A stretch of DNA of 64,000 nt from Narthecium ossifragum (lineage: Eukaryota; Streptophyta; Magnoliopsida; Dioscoreales; Nartheciaceae): contig OY986973.1 in assembly GCA_963920575.1 (NCBI GenBank), positions 21,929,851 through 21,993,850 on the forward strand. Direction: 5' to 3'. The translations under genes and the position numbers were made by a program. Shown here one piece after another: positions 38,929-51,181 of this stretch; within the stretch, counting starts at the first letter, position 1; each line of letters opens with the position of its first letter. The notes under the pieces were generated by a model, which was not told the DNA's origin, made no database searches, and saw nothing but the letters and a program-made list of their open reading frames with translations.

Positions 38929-41900
38929 GTCTTGAAAAAAGACATATTATATTGTTCATGAAAAGAATCGGAGTGTGAAAAACGAAAACAAAAATGATGA
39001 TGAACTGAGGCTCTTCAAGCAATCTTCCTTTCCCGGGATCCGATCGAAGTTTTTGCCCATGATCAAAGATCGAAGATCGAAGATCGAAGATCGAAGATCG
39101 AAGATCGAAGATCAAATATCAAAGATCATAGAGCAAAGATCAAAGATCAAAGATCATAGAGCAAAGATCAAACACAAAAGATCATAGATCATAGATTAAA
39201 GACCAAAGAACATAGATCATACATCGAAGACCAAAGATCATAGACCAAAGATCAAAGACCAAAGATCAAAGACCATAGATCAAAGATCAAAGATCAAACA
39301 CCATAGATCAAAAATCAAAGATCAAACACCATAGATCAAAGTTCAAAGATCATAGATCATAGATCAAAGATAAAAGAACAAACTTCAAAGATCAAAGATA
39401 AAAGATCATAGATCAAAGATCATAGATCAAAGATCATAGATCATAGATCAAAGATCATCGATCAAAGATCATAGATCATAGATGAAAGATCATAGATCAT
39501 AGATCATAGATGAATGATGAAAGATTAAAGATGAAAGCTTGAAGATTATAGATTAAAGATTATAGATTAAAGATTAAAGATTATAGATTATAGATTATAG
39601 ATTATATATTAAAGATTAAATTTTAAAGATTATAGATTAAAGATTATAGATTATAAATTATAGATTATAGATTATTGATTATTGATTATAGATTATTGAT
39701 TATAGATTATAGATTATAGATTATAGATTATAGATTATAGATTATAGATTATAGATTATAGATTATAGATTATAGATTAAAGATTAAAGATTAAAGATTA
39801 AAGATTAAAGATTAAAGATTAAAGATTAAAGATTAAAGATTAAAGATTAAAGACTAAAGACTGAAGACTAAAGACTAAAGACTAAAGAGTAAAGACTAAA
39901 TATTAAAGACAAAATATTAAAGACTAAAGATTAAAGACAAAATACTAAAGACTAAAGATTTATACTAATGACTAAAGACTAAAAACTAAAAACTAAAGAT
40001 TAAATACTAAAGACTAAAGAGTAAAGATTAAAGACTAAATATTAAAGACTAAAGATTAAAAATTAAAGATTAAAGATTAAAGACTAAAGATTAAAGACTA
40101 AAGAATTAGTGATTAAAGATTAAAGTCTTTAATCTTTAATCTTTAATCCTTAATGCCTTGAAAAAAGACATTATATTGTTCATGAAAAGAATCGGAGTGT
40201 GAAAAACGAAAACAAAAATGATGATGAACTGAGGCTCTTCCTGTCATCTTCCTCTCCCGGGATCCGATCGAAGTTTTTGCCCATGATCAAAGATCAAAGA
40301 TCAAAGATCAAAGATCAAAGATCAAAGATCAAAGATCAAAGATCAAAGATCAAAGATCAAAGATCAAAGATCATAAAGCAAAGATCATAGAGCAAAGATC
40401 AAACACAAAAAATCATAGATCATAGATTAAAGACCAAAGAACATAGATCATACATCGAAGACCAAAGATCATAGACCAAAGATCAAAGACCAAAGATCAA
40501 AGACCGAAGATCAAAGACCAAAGATCAAAGACCATAGATCAAAGATCAAAGATCAAACACCATAGATCAAAGATCAAAGATCAAACACCATAGATCAAAG
40601 TTCAAAGATCATAGATCATAGATCAAAGATAAAAGAACAAAGTTCAAAGATCAAAGATAAAAGATCATAGATCATAGATCAAAGATCATAGATCAAAGAT
40701 CATAGATCAAAGATCATAGATCAAAGATCATAGATCATAGATCATAGATCATAGATCAAAGATCATAGATCAAACATCATAGATCATAGATCATAGATCA
40801 TAGATGAAAGATCATAGATCATAGATCATAGATGAAAGATGAAAGATTAAAGATGAAAGCTTAAAGATTATAGATTATAGATTATAGATTAAAGATTATA
40901 GATTATAGATTATATGTTAAAGATTATATTTTAAAGATTATAGATTATAGATTATAGATTATAGATTATAGATTATAGATTATAGATTATAAATAATAGA
41001 TTATAGATTATTGATTATTGATTATTGATTATAGATTATAGATTATAGATTATAGATTATAGATTATAGATTATAGATTATAGATTATAGATTATAGATT
41101 ATAGATTATAGATTATAGATTAAAGATTAAAGATTAAAGATTAAAAATTAAAGATTAAAGATTAAAGATTAAAGATTAAAGATTAAAGACTAAAGACTGA
41201 AGACTAACGACTACAGACTAAAGAGTAAAGACTGAAGACTAAAGATTAAAGACTAAATATTAAAGACTAAAGACTAAAGATTAAGACTAAAGACTAGAGA
41301 TTTCTACTAAAGACTAAAGACTAAAGACTAAAAACTAAAAATTAAATACTAAATACTAAAGACTACAGACTAAAGATTAAAGACTAAATATTAAAGACTA
41401 AAGATTAAAAACTAAAGATTAAAGATTAAAGACTAAAGAATTAGTGATTAAAGATTAAAGATTAAAGTCTTTAATATTTAATCTTTAATCTTTAATCCTT
41501 AATGCCTTGAAAAAAGACATTATATTGTTCATTAAAAGAATCGGAGTGTGAAAAACGAAAACAAAAATGATGATGAACTGAGGCTCTTCCTGCCATCTTC
41601 CTCTCCCGGGATCCGATCGAAGTTTTTGCCCATGATCAAAGATCAAAGATCAAAGATCAAAGATCATAGATCATAGATCATAGATAATAGATCAAAGATC
41701 AAAGATCAAATATCAAAGATCATAGAGCAAAGATCAAAGATCAAAGATCATTGAGCAAAGATCAAAGACAAAAGATCATAGATCATAGATCAAAGACCAA
41801 AGAACATAGATCATACATCGAAGACCAAAGATCATAGACCAAAGATCAAAGACCAAAGATCAAAGACCAAATATCAAAAACCATAGATCAAAGATCAAAA

Positions 41901-42659
41901 ATCAAACACTATAGATCAAAGATCAAACACCATATATCAAAGATCATAGATCATAGATCATAGATAAAAGATAAAAGAACAAAGTTCAAATATCAAAGAC
42001 CAAAGATCAAACACCAAAGATCAAACACCATAGATCAAAGATCAAAGATCAAACACCATAGATCAAAGATCAAAGATCAAAGATCAAAGATCAAACACCA
42101 TAGATCAAAGATCATAGATCATAGATCATAGATCAAAGATAAAAGAACAAGGTTTAAAGATCAAAGATAAAAGATCATAGATCATAAATCATAGATCAAA
42201 GATCATAGATCAAAGATCATAGATCAAAGATCAAAGATCATAGATCATAGATCATAGATCATAGATCAACGATCATAGATGAAAGATCATAGATAAAAGA
42301 TCTTAGATCAAAGATCATAGATCAAAGATCATAGATCATAGTTGAAAGATCATAGATCATAGATCATAGATTAGAGATCATAGATCAGAGAACATAGATG
42401 AAAGATAAAAGATAAAAGATAAAATATGAAAGATTATAGATTATAAATTATACATTAAAGATTATACATTAAAGATTATAGATTATAGATTATAGATTAT
42501 AGATTATAGATTATAGATTATAGATTATTCATTATAAATTATTCATTATAAATTATTGATTATAGATTATTGATTATAGATTATTTATTATAGATTATAG
42601 ATTAAATATTAGGGATTAAAGATTAAAGATTAAAGTCTCTTTAATCTTTATTCTTTAAT
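38929..42659. repeat. Three tandem higher-order satellite units
   Basis: Units 38929-40154, 40155-41503 and 41504-42659. Each consists of the ~134-bp spacer ending in GTTTTTGCCCATGATC, then heptamers in one order: GATCRAA, GATCATA, GATGAAA, GATTATA, GATTAAA, (GACTAAA), inverted TTTAATC. Shared odd phrases such as 'gaccaaagaacatagatcatacatcgaagacc' occur at the same place in each, showing amplification as 1.2-1.35 kb units. Seven-residue repeat ORFs here are by-products of the period. Confidence 0.93.
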
Positions 42660-43028
42660 GCCTTGAAAACAGACATATTATATTGTTCATGAAAAGAATC
42701 GGAGTGTGAAAAACTAAAACAAAAATGATGATGAACTGAGGCTCTTCCTGCCATCTTCCTCTCCTGAGATCCGATCGAAGCTTTTGCCCGTGATCAAAGA
42801 TCAAAGATCAAAGATCAAAGATCAAAGATCAAAGATTATATATCATGAAAAGAATCGGAGTGTGAAAAACGAAAACAAAAATGATGATGAACTGAGGCTC
42901 TTCCTGCCATCTTCCTATCCCGGGATCCGATCGAAGCTTTAGCCCATGAAGCTGAACCTCACGCCTGTCCCTCGAAAACTCTGGCCGCAGTTGCTCCGTC
43001 GCCAGAGTACGTCATCCCCTCACACTGC
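42660..43028. repeat. Last spacers of the satellite
   Basis: Spacer at 42660-42792, six GATCAAA units, then a second spacer lacking its start (42843-42950). This continues into the ~150-bp extension that precedes promoter copy 11. Confidence 0.85.
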
Positions 43029-43940
43029 ATCGTCACGAGCATTAAACCCTATTGCGTATAAAAAACCTCATCCAAAAGGGGTAGGGACGTGATCCGACAG
43101 CCCAGATAGCTCGGAAGCTTCGCGAGCATGTGAGAGACCTAAACCCTATCGAGTATAAAGAACCTCATCCAAAACCCTCTCTATTTCAGCTCGTCTCCCG
43201 CAAATCCCACTCATAAGCAGCTCTCGTCTTATCCGACCTCCCTTCTCCGCGAGACGCCCTCCGAGCTCTCTTCTCGGCGAGGTGAGATCCTTTTCCCGGT
43301 TGAATTCCTGGTATATCCGGGTGCTCGGTGATCAAATCTTGACGTTGTTGTGATTCTTATGCACTGCTATGTTATTACTGGCTATCCGATCCATTTCTTT
43401 CACTCAGTAGGATTGTTGTAGGAATAAGTATTTCATATTCATATTCTTGATTAGGATGCTAGTTTTGCGAGGGAAATTAATTTTTATTGTAAAACATTGG
43501 CGTGCTCATGTTTGGATATAGAGCATATTGGTTTACAGGCAATTTTGTTTTGCATAAAAGATTCAAATTTATGGAGGTTGAATGCGTTTTCAAGATTTGA
43601 ATAGAAGATTGAAGAGGATTGTTTTCAACGTTCGGCAAATCTTCTCACACAACAATGGTATGATGATATTTGAAATGAGAACGTTTTCCGGTCTCCATTT
43701 CTTTTTTGGTTGAAGCCCTTCTACGCCGTGTAAACATGTATGTGACGTTGAATGTCCACGTTTCTTGTGGTTATCAACACAAGATGTTACTAACATTTAG
43801 CTCCATGACAACCATTGGCCCTATTGCTGCTCCACACGGTCATGGTGCAGACAAGAAGCTCTCCGCTGCACAGAAATTATATATCCAGGTTCTCTTCATT
43901 GGCTTCCGTATCTTCTAGTTCCCTTAGCGGCAGAAGGTAG
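43029..43940 (+). pseudogene. CPN60B 5' copy 11
   Basis: Doubled TATA promoter (about 43057 and 43155), leader, donor, intron 1 and exon 1 from ATG 43784 (MLLTFSSMTTIGPIAAPHGH...). A short insertion near 43880 shifts the frame, and the exon ends GGCAGAAGGTAG like copy 3. The second half of intron 1 and exon 1 match copy 3 more closely than the satellite copies, so copies 3 and 11 form one lineage. Confidence 0.75.
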
Positions 43941-44105
43941 AACCTTCGTTCAAGGATTCCTTTGCCGACCGACAGCCTTGGTGGCGGCATACAAATCTCG
44001 AGCCGATTGCCATCCATCGTCATCGTTTTTGGGGAAGGAATGGGTCGTCCTCGTCACATACTTAAGAATAGATTAACGGGTTCGACCATGTTAATGGGTT
44101 TCGGG
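43941..44105. other. Segment shared with the 5' flank of the intact gene
   Basis: Holds 'gaccgacagccttggtgg' and 'ttcgaccatgttaatgggtttcggg', also found at 17030-17092. Longer here than there. No coding potential seen. Confidence 0.4.
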
Positions 44106-44312
44106 TTCGATCCAAGACCTAGCTGGATCGATCCAACACTGGCTTGGATCGATCCACAGGTCAAAAACCTCCAAACGGATCTAGTCAAACAAAAACCATC
44201 AAACATAGATTGTGTGCGCACATGGGTGTGAAACAAACCGACAAAGCGCAATTTACCAAATTACCCTTGTGGTCAACAACGAGACACATGAATAGAGGGA
44301 CAGGTCCTCACA
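44106..44312 (-). mobile_element. Tekay-like LTR fragment
   Basis: Read on the minus strand it starts TGTGAGGACCTGTCCCTC, as the solo LTR at 12383-14713 does, and keeps about 207 bp including GGATCGATCC motifs. The rest is missing. It marks the left border of block 2. Confidence 0.75.
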
Positions 44313-45165
44313 TTTGTGCACTTTATAAAAAAACCTTTGCCTCGAGATTTGCATTGGAATCCAATAAAACGCTCGGCCTTCTTTTAAATGGTTCCACAGT
44401 CCCTCGAACAAAAGGGGTAGGGATGAGATCCGACGGCCTAGATCGCACGGAAGCTTCACGAGCGTTCCAGAGGACCCAAACCCTATAGAGTATAAAGAAC
44501 CTCATCCAAAACCCTCTCCATTTCAACTCTTCTCCCCCAAATCGCACTCGGAAGCAGCTCTCGCCTTATCCGAACTCCCTTCTCCACGAGACACCCTCCG
44601 AGCTCTCTTCTCGGCAAGGTGAGATTCTTTTTCCTGTTGAATTCCTTGTATATATTGGGTGCTTGGTGATCAAATCTCGAAGTTCTTGTGATTCCTATGC
44701 ACTGCTTTGTTATTACCGGTTATCCTATCCATTTCTTTCACTCAATAGGATTGTTGTAGGAATTAGTATTTCATATCTATATTCTTGATTATGATGGTAG
44801 TTTTGGGAGGGAAACAGTCTTTATTGTGAAATATTGGCATGTTTATATTTGGATATCGAGCATATTGGTTTAGATGCAATTTTGTTTTCATAAAAGAGTA
44901 ATATTTATAAAGGTTGAATGCGTTTTAAAGATTTGAATAAAAAAATGAAAAGGATTGTTTGCAACGTTCGGCAAATCATCTTGCGCACCAGTGTTATGAT
45001 GCTTCTCGAAATAAGGACTTTTTTCTCGTCTCCGTTCCGTTCTTGGTTGAAACCCTTTGACGCCGGGTAAACATGAATGTGACGTTGAATGTCCATATTT
45101 GTTGTGGCTACCAGTAGGAGACGACATCAACATTCAGCTCCATGACAACCATTAGCCCTATTGCA
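44313..45165 (+). pseudogene. CPN60B 5' copy 12
   Basis: Near-identical to copy 1: TATA (TATAAAG at about 44490), leader, donor at 44618, intron 1, and exon 1 with ACG in place of ATG at about 45121 and an early stop. It is the left part of block 2. Confidence 0.75.
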
Positions 45166-45599
45166 TAACACACTAATCATTGTCTCTAATCATCTCAAGT
45201 ACAACCTTTCTAGTGCTACTTGTACCAATTCCATTTTGTACAATATGTAATAGATTGGGATGAGAATTGTATTCTCTTGATTGGGCTATTATGCTCTTTC
45301 TTTCCTGGCTTCGATATGTTTTTGTCAGCTATGTGTGGTTTATTTTTTGCTTCTAAATTGCCCTGCTATGATGAATGTAGTACATGCCTCTGATCTTTTT
45401 CATCTAAACTTCATGTCTCCTTTTCAAACCTGTAGCAGTTATAGAGTATTGTACCTGTTAAATTGGATTTATCGCTTTTTCTTCGAGAAACGGTAGGTTT
45501 CCTGGATAAGTATGTCCGTTTTTTTTATTAATCTTAGATCTTCTGCTATGGTTTCCAATTGCAAGATTAGTTGTTCCATATGTTTAAATTCTACATCGG
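45166..45599. other. Non-coding stretch, hidden by the gap in block 1
   Basis: AT-rich, no gene recognised. From about 45290 onward its block 1 equivalent is the N gap. Confidence 0.4.
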
Positions 45600-46640
45600 T
45601 TAATCCACGCTATCATATCACGTTGGATGCTCGGCCTTTATTTCCCAACCACTTTCTCGAGATTCATGCACTTTGTAAAAAGACCTTTGCCTTGAGATTC
45701 ACGTCGGAATCCGATTAAACGCTCGTCCTTTTTCTAAATGGTTCCACAATCCTTCGAACAAAAGGAGCAGGGATGAGATCCGACGGCCCAGATCGCTTGG
45801 AAGCTTCACCAACATTCGAGAGGACCTAAACCCTATCGAGTATAAAGAACATCATCCAAAACCCTCTCTATTTCAACTCATCTCCCTCAAATTCCACTCA
45901 GAAGCAACTCTCGCCTTATCCGACCTCCCTTCTCCGCAAGACACCCTCCGAGCTCTCTTCTTGATGAGGTGAGATCATTTTCCTGGTTGATTTCTGGTAT
46001 ATCGGGTGCTCGATGATCAGATCTTGCCGTTGTTGTGATTCCTTTAAACAGCTTTGTTGTCACCGGCTATCCGAACCATTTCTTTCATTCAATAAGATTG
46101 TTCTAGGAGTTAGTATTTCATATCCGTATTCTTGATTAGGATGCTAGTTTTTTTTTTGGGGGGGGGGGGGGGTGAACAGACTTTGTATGAAAGATTGGCA
46201 TGTTTATGTTTGGATATCGAGCATATTAGTTTAGATGCAATTTTGTTTTCATAAAAGAGTCATATTTATGGAGGTTGAATGCGATTTCAAGATTTGAATA
46301 AAAAATTGAAGAAGATTGTTTGCAACGTTCGTCAAATCTTCTCGCGCACCAGTGATATGATGCTTCTCAAAATGAGAACTTTAGGCCCTATTGCTGCTCC
46401 ACACAGTCATGGTGCAGACATGAAGCTCTCTGCAGCTCAGAAGTTATCTCAGTTCTCTTCTCTGGCTTCTGTATATTCTAGTTCCCTTAGCGGCAGGAGG
46501 CAGAACCTGCGTTTAAAGAAGAGGGGTGATGTTAAGGTCAAGGCAATGACCAACGAGTTGTATTTCAACAAGGACGGGTTAGCAGCCATGAAGTTTCAAG
46601 CTTCTAGTCCCCTTAGTTGTACTTCAACAAGGTTTTCTTA
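45600..46640 (+). pseudogene. CPN60B 5' copy 13, with full ancestral exon 1 coding end
   Basis: Upstream repeat, TATA (about 45840), leader, donor at 45968 and intron 1. A G12 run sits at 46160. The intron is cut at AACTTTA (46384) and joined directly to exon 1 without its ATG. The exon reads GPIAAPHSHGADMKLSAAQK ... SGRRQNLRLKKRGDVKVKAM, then TNELYFNKDGLAAMKFQ and ASSPLS. This is the only copy that shows how the ancestral transit peptide continued into the mature protein. It has no donor after KFQ. Confidence 0.78.
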
Positions 46641-47370
46641 AACCCGTATGATTATCATGTCTTTGTCATGCTCTGGGTCTTTGTTACAATTATATGAATA
46701 GCACTTATGTCGATGCTCATCTTAATTTCATCGAGTTGAAATGTCCTAATACTAGAAATCTGTTATCTCATGTGAAGATGTTGATTAAGTTAAACATATT
46801 CTAATTGAAGAACAAGAGCAAGAACCATAATAAAATTTTGTAAGCATAATTGTATCAGCAGTACAGCTGATCCAATGATTGGAAAAGAATTATCATGGCA
46901 TTCATCTTCTTGTAACATGTTCCATGATATTATTGCGGAACTATCTAACAACTAACTTATCGCTAATAGAGCTCCCGGGTTAAGCTATTAGGTTGGGGTC
47001 ACTTTCTTTTACACATGTGTATTTAACCTCTTAAAGTTTGCCCCTTATTATTCTTACATTCCAAGCTAAAATAGATGACATTCATAAGGTCATCTATATG
47101 GGTGCGCAAAAAAATTTCAAGTAAACAAGTTGAATCCGATAGCACGATCAAAACTTGAGTATTAATGATCCGATAGCCCGATGGCATGCTCATGTTCGAT
47201 CCACGGCCTTACTGGATCCGGATTCGGATGCATAAAGGAATCCACGCTATCATATCACGTTGGATGCTTGGACTTTATTTTCCAACGACTACCTTGAGAT
47301 TCATGCACTTTGTAAAAAGACCTTTGCCTCGTGATTCACATTGGAATCCAATACAACGCTCAGCCTTTTC
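46641..47370 (+). repeat. Unassigned segment and segment S, copy 3
   Basis: 46641-46969 matches 6036-6365 and 46970-47370 is segment S. Collinear with block 1. No gene. Confidence 0.6.
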
Positions 47371-47373
47371 TAA

Positions 47374-47823
47374 ATGGAAACATTGAAACAATTGTACTTA
47401 CCTGAAAGTTACTTAGATGACCTACTAGATCAATGGGACAATATAAGACAAGGCAATAGATCGGTCGCTGATTACATCATGCAATTTGACTACTTCAAAG
47501 TACGATGTGGTATCATTGAAAATGAGAGGATCTCTCTAAATAGGTTTCGACTTGGTCTCAAGGATAAGCTAAAAATGGAACTTATTGGTCAAGGTGTCAC
47601 CACCCTAAATCATGCTTACATCATTTTTAAACAATTTGAACGCATGTCTAGGACCACTTTCACAAGACATTCTCAACCTTTAGGAACTAGGCTACCTGGG
47701 AGAGCCACTTCAACTAAAACCCCGCCCACTGCTGGCCCAAGCCAAAAAGACAAAACATTATTCGAGGCACCCTCTAAACAAGGTTCTAGGATTCAATGTT
47801 ATAAATGCCATGGCTTTGAATGA
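47374..47823 (+). pseudogene. Ty3-type gag fragment, block 2 copy
   Basis: Same gag core as at 6778, with the zinc knuckle CYKCHGFE in frame but truncated at GFE, because about 750 bp present in block 1 (7213-7962) are absent. The fragment ends in TGA at the deletion join. Confidence 0.8.
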
Positions 47824-48284
47824 ATTTCAAATTGTGAGATATGTGATGAGATTTGCTCTCAAATTGCAGGATTATAGTATTCGGCCATCTAAAGTGTCGC
47901 ATGATACTAGAATATATTCCTTCGATTTCTTCATTTTGCCATACTACAATCTAAGCCCTACAAATGCTTTAGCCTGTCTCCTTGATCTCATTGTTTATTG
48001 AATCTCATCCTTCACCCTTGACGATCCCTTTATTGAGCCACCACTTAAGCCACCACTTCAGCATGTACCTCATCCTACATCCTTGCCTCTTTCGCCCACA
48101 AAATATGAGTATTTTGATGCAATTTTGAATAATTGGATAGTTACTATTAGTTGTGGGTATAGTCAGATCTTTGCTTTGTTGGAGCGGACTCAATTTTTAC
48201 AGGTCGATTCAGATTTCTAGAGCACTATCATACCCATGATACATCATACTCGACGGGGTCGAGTTCTTTTCACCCCAGGGGAAT
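47824..48284 (+). mobile_element. Rest of the gag element, polypurine stretch
   Basis: Collinear with 7963-8386, plus about 50 bp that block 1 lacks (48248-48298), including CCCCAGGGGAAT just before the LTR, a plausible polypurine tract. No intact coding domain. Confidence 0.55.
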
Positions 48285-48647
48285 TGATGCGGGCATCGTA
48301 TCCAGATCAATCCAGATTCCTTAGCATATGGGTCTAGCCAGTTCATATTTTGATTATTGCTCGGTCATAGTATAGTTGTTTTTGAGTCAGTTTGCTTATT
48401 TAGCAATAAGTTACTTTATTATTGTGATCAAGTCCAGTTGTTATTCGAGCTTGAGTCTATTTGTACTTAGTTGGTTGAGTCGATTCCCTTCTCCTATAAA
48501 AGGGAAACTTTCTGTTTTGGGATATTGATGATTATTGACGACGGCGAGATGTTGCTCTCTTCTTCTTCCTCCCTTCTTATTCTCCTCTAAGCTTCTTCTT
48601 CTTCTTCTCTCTTCTATCTCATTATCTCTTGGTATGGTCCTACATCA
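48285..48647 (+). mobile_element. Complete 363-bp LTR
   Basis: Starts TGATGCGGGC and ends CCTACATCA, giving 5-bp inverted ends TGATG/CATCA. TATAAAAGG lies at about 48496, with a CT-rich leader after it. It is the 3' LTR of the gag element; a 5' LTR is not seen. Chaperonin sequence follows at once. Confidence 0.75.
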
Positions 48648-50153
48648 CGACCGGAGGCACGTGCCTCCGGTATGGAAATCCTTGCCTGCATTTACAGAAG
48701 AGGGGTGATGTTAAGGTCAAGGCAATGGCCAAGGAGTTGTACTTCAACAAGGATGGGTCAGCAACCAAGAAGCTTCAAGTGAGTATTCCTGAAGCACACT
48801 CTGAGAGTTCAGAAACTGATATTTGTGAATCTATGTGACGCTTTGTTTGTTTCTTGGTTCAGATTGTTGTTAATAAGCTTGCGGACCTTGTTGGGGTCAC
48901 TCTTGGTCCGAAGGGAAGGAATGTCGTGTTGGAGAGCAAGTATGGATCCCCAAAAATTGTTAATGATGGTGTTACCGTGGCTAGAGAGGTATGGTTATCA
49001 TTTTCAGCCTATTAGCCGCCTAACTTATTGCCTGTGCATTATCAGTATTGTAGACGAGGCAATCATCTTTTGCTTGACAGCAACCAATATTTGTGACTAT
49101 CAGTCTTGATATTTGTTAGGGTCCAGTATTTTCTTGTTGCTTTTCTCTTTCGGTGAATCAGATTTTGTGAGCAACATTTTGGATTCCAATCCAAAATGTT
49201 CCACTTGACTTGTTGGATTTTGCTTGATATGTTGCCATACAAGTGTACATATAGAGGAAATTTGGACGATCGTCCTTGCTTTTAGAAGCTATCATTGTCC
49301 TTTCTACTGTTTCTGTAAAATGGAATGTTTAGTGAGGTTTTTTTCCCCCTTTTATCACCATTCCATCAACGTGTCCATCTGAAAAAAGGTACTCAATTTG
49401 TTCATCAAAACCTCTCTGTTATACTCTCTCTCGAAATGAAAATTTATCAGCTTTTTCCTCTTCATTTATGCTTCAACTTTGAAATTTTGGGATTGGTGAA
49501 GCACTCAAGCATGGAAAGTGAGCTTTCTGTCACCGACGAAGCAATCTTTGGGTATCTTCAGGTTGAACTAGAAGACCCAGTTGAGAATATTGGTGCTAAG
49601 TTGGTGAGACAGGCTGCTGCTAAGACCAATGACTTAGCTGGTGATGGAACTACTACTTCAGTTGTGCTCGCCCAAGGCTTAATTGCTGAAGGTGTCAAGG
49701 TTAGGCATGCATTTGGCTATGTTCATCTCCTAGTTTCAGTGTTTTCATTGAAATCCTTATTCTTATAAACGACTTCTAACTGTATGATTATGTATAAGTG
49801 GTTGCAGCTGGTGCTAATCCCGTACAGATAACTCGGGGTATTGAGAAGACAGCAAAAGCTTTGGTTCGTGAACTAAAGCTAATGTCGAAAGAGATAATTC
49901 GGTGCGAAACATTAGATTTTCTACATCCTGGAAATCCCAGCATAACACTAATGCATTATTGTTGATTTTGCAGGTTGAAGATAGTGAGCTTGCAGATGTA
50001 GCTGCAGTTTGTGCGGGAAATAACTATGAAATTGGTAACATGATTGATGAAGCTATGAGCAAGGTTGGTAGGAAGGGTGTGGTGACCCTTGAAGAAGGGA
50101 GAAGTGCAGAGAATAGCTTATATGTTGTCGAGGGACTGCCATTTGATCGTGGT
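48648..50153 (+). pseudogene. CPN60B pseudogene C (exons 1-5 only)
   Basis: Exons at 48648-48778, 48863-48988, 49562-49699, about 49798-49893 and 49974-50153, with the same coverage and same break after FDRG as pseudogene A. Its own lesions differ. The exon 4 acceptor is changed from TATAG|G to TATAAG, shifting the splice by one base. The donor after exon 4 is AT where the intact gene has GT. Gly of IGVNK is Val. Exon 5 itself lacks the TAG found in A. Inactive. Confidence 0.92.
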
Positions 50154-50580
50154 TAAGCTGTTAGAGTTCCCGGGTTAAGCTGTTAGTCGGGGTCACTTTC
50201 TTTTACACCTGTGTATTTAACCTTGAAAATTTTGCCGCTTACTATTCTTATATTCCAAGCTAAAATAGGTGACATTCATAAGGTCATCTATATGGGTGCG
50301 CAAAAACATTTCAGGTAAACAAGTTGAATCCGATAGCCGGATTAAAACTTGAGTATTCGGGATAATTAATGATATGATAGCTCGATGGCATCCCCATGTC
50401 CGATCCATAGCCTTACTGGATTCAGATTCGGATGCATAAAGGAATCCACGCTATCATATCACGTTGGATGCTTGGGCTTTATTTTCCAACGAATGCCTCA
50501 AGATTCGTGCACTTTGTAAAAAGACATTTGCCTTGTGATTCACATTGGAATCCAATAAAACGCTCAGTCTTTTTCTAAAT
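50154..50580 (+). repeat. Segment S, copy 4
   Basis: Follows the chaperonin break and leads into promoter copy 14, as at 10241-10650. Confidence 0.7.
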
Positions 50581-51181
50581 GGTTCCACAATTCTTCGAAC
50601 AAAAGGGGCAGGGATGAGATCCGATGGCCCAGATCTCTTGGAAGCTTCCCCAGCGTTCGAAAGGACCTCAAATCCCACTCAGAAGCAACTCTCACGTTAT
50701 CCGACCTCCCTTCTCCATGAGAAACCCTCCAAGCTCTCTTCTCGGTGATGTGAGATCCTTTTCTCGATTGAATTCCTGGTATTTTGGGTGCTCGATGACC
50801 GAATCTTGACATTGTTGTTATTCATATGCACAACTTTGTTATTACTGGCTATCCGAACCATTTCTTTCACTCAATTGGATTGTTGTAGGAGTTAGTATTT
50901 CATATCTTTATTCTTGATTAGGATGCTAGCTTTGGGGGGGCAAACAATCTTTATTATGAAAGATTGGTATGTTTATACTTGGATATCGAGCATATTGGTT
51001 TAGATGCAGTTTTGTTTTCATAAAAGAGTCATATTTATAGAGGTTGAATGCGTTTTCAAGATTTGAGTAGAGGAGTGAAGAGGATTGTTTGTGACGTTCG
51101 GCAAATCTTCTCGCGCACCAGTGGTATGATGCTTCTTGAAATGAGGACTTTTTTCCCATCTCCGATCCTTTCTTGGTTGAA
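50581..51181 (+). pseudogene. CPN60B 5' copy 14, TATA deleted
   Basis: Collinear with copy 2, but about 63 bp spanning the TATA box and leader start are deleted at 50668 (AGGACC joins TCAAATCCC). Intron 1 ends at the same PIF junction as copy 2. Confidence 0.7.

Noticed and set aside
38975..40390. Seven-residue repeat proteins (KIKDQRS type)
   Set aside because: Three heptamers make 21 bases, so any stop-free 7-bp array gives a seven-residue repeat. No start context or conservation.
26374..42850. CRISPR-like repeat array
   Set aside because: Units are 7 bp with no unique spacers of constant length, and this is a plant nuclear locus.
26374..42850. Interstitial telomere repeat
   Set aside because: The period of 7 equals that of plant telomeres (CCCTAAA), but the units differ at two or three positions and no true CCCTAAA run is seen. 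Any kinship is speculation.
26374..42850. Helitron ends at the array hairpins
   Set aside because: A hairpin is present, but there is no CTRR 3' end at a constant distance, no TC 5' end and no Rep/Hel coding sequence.
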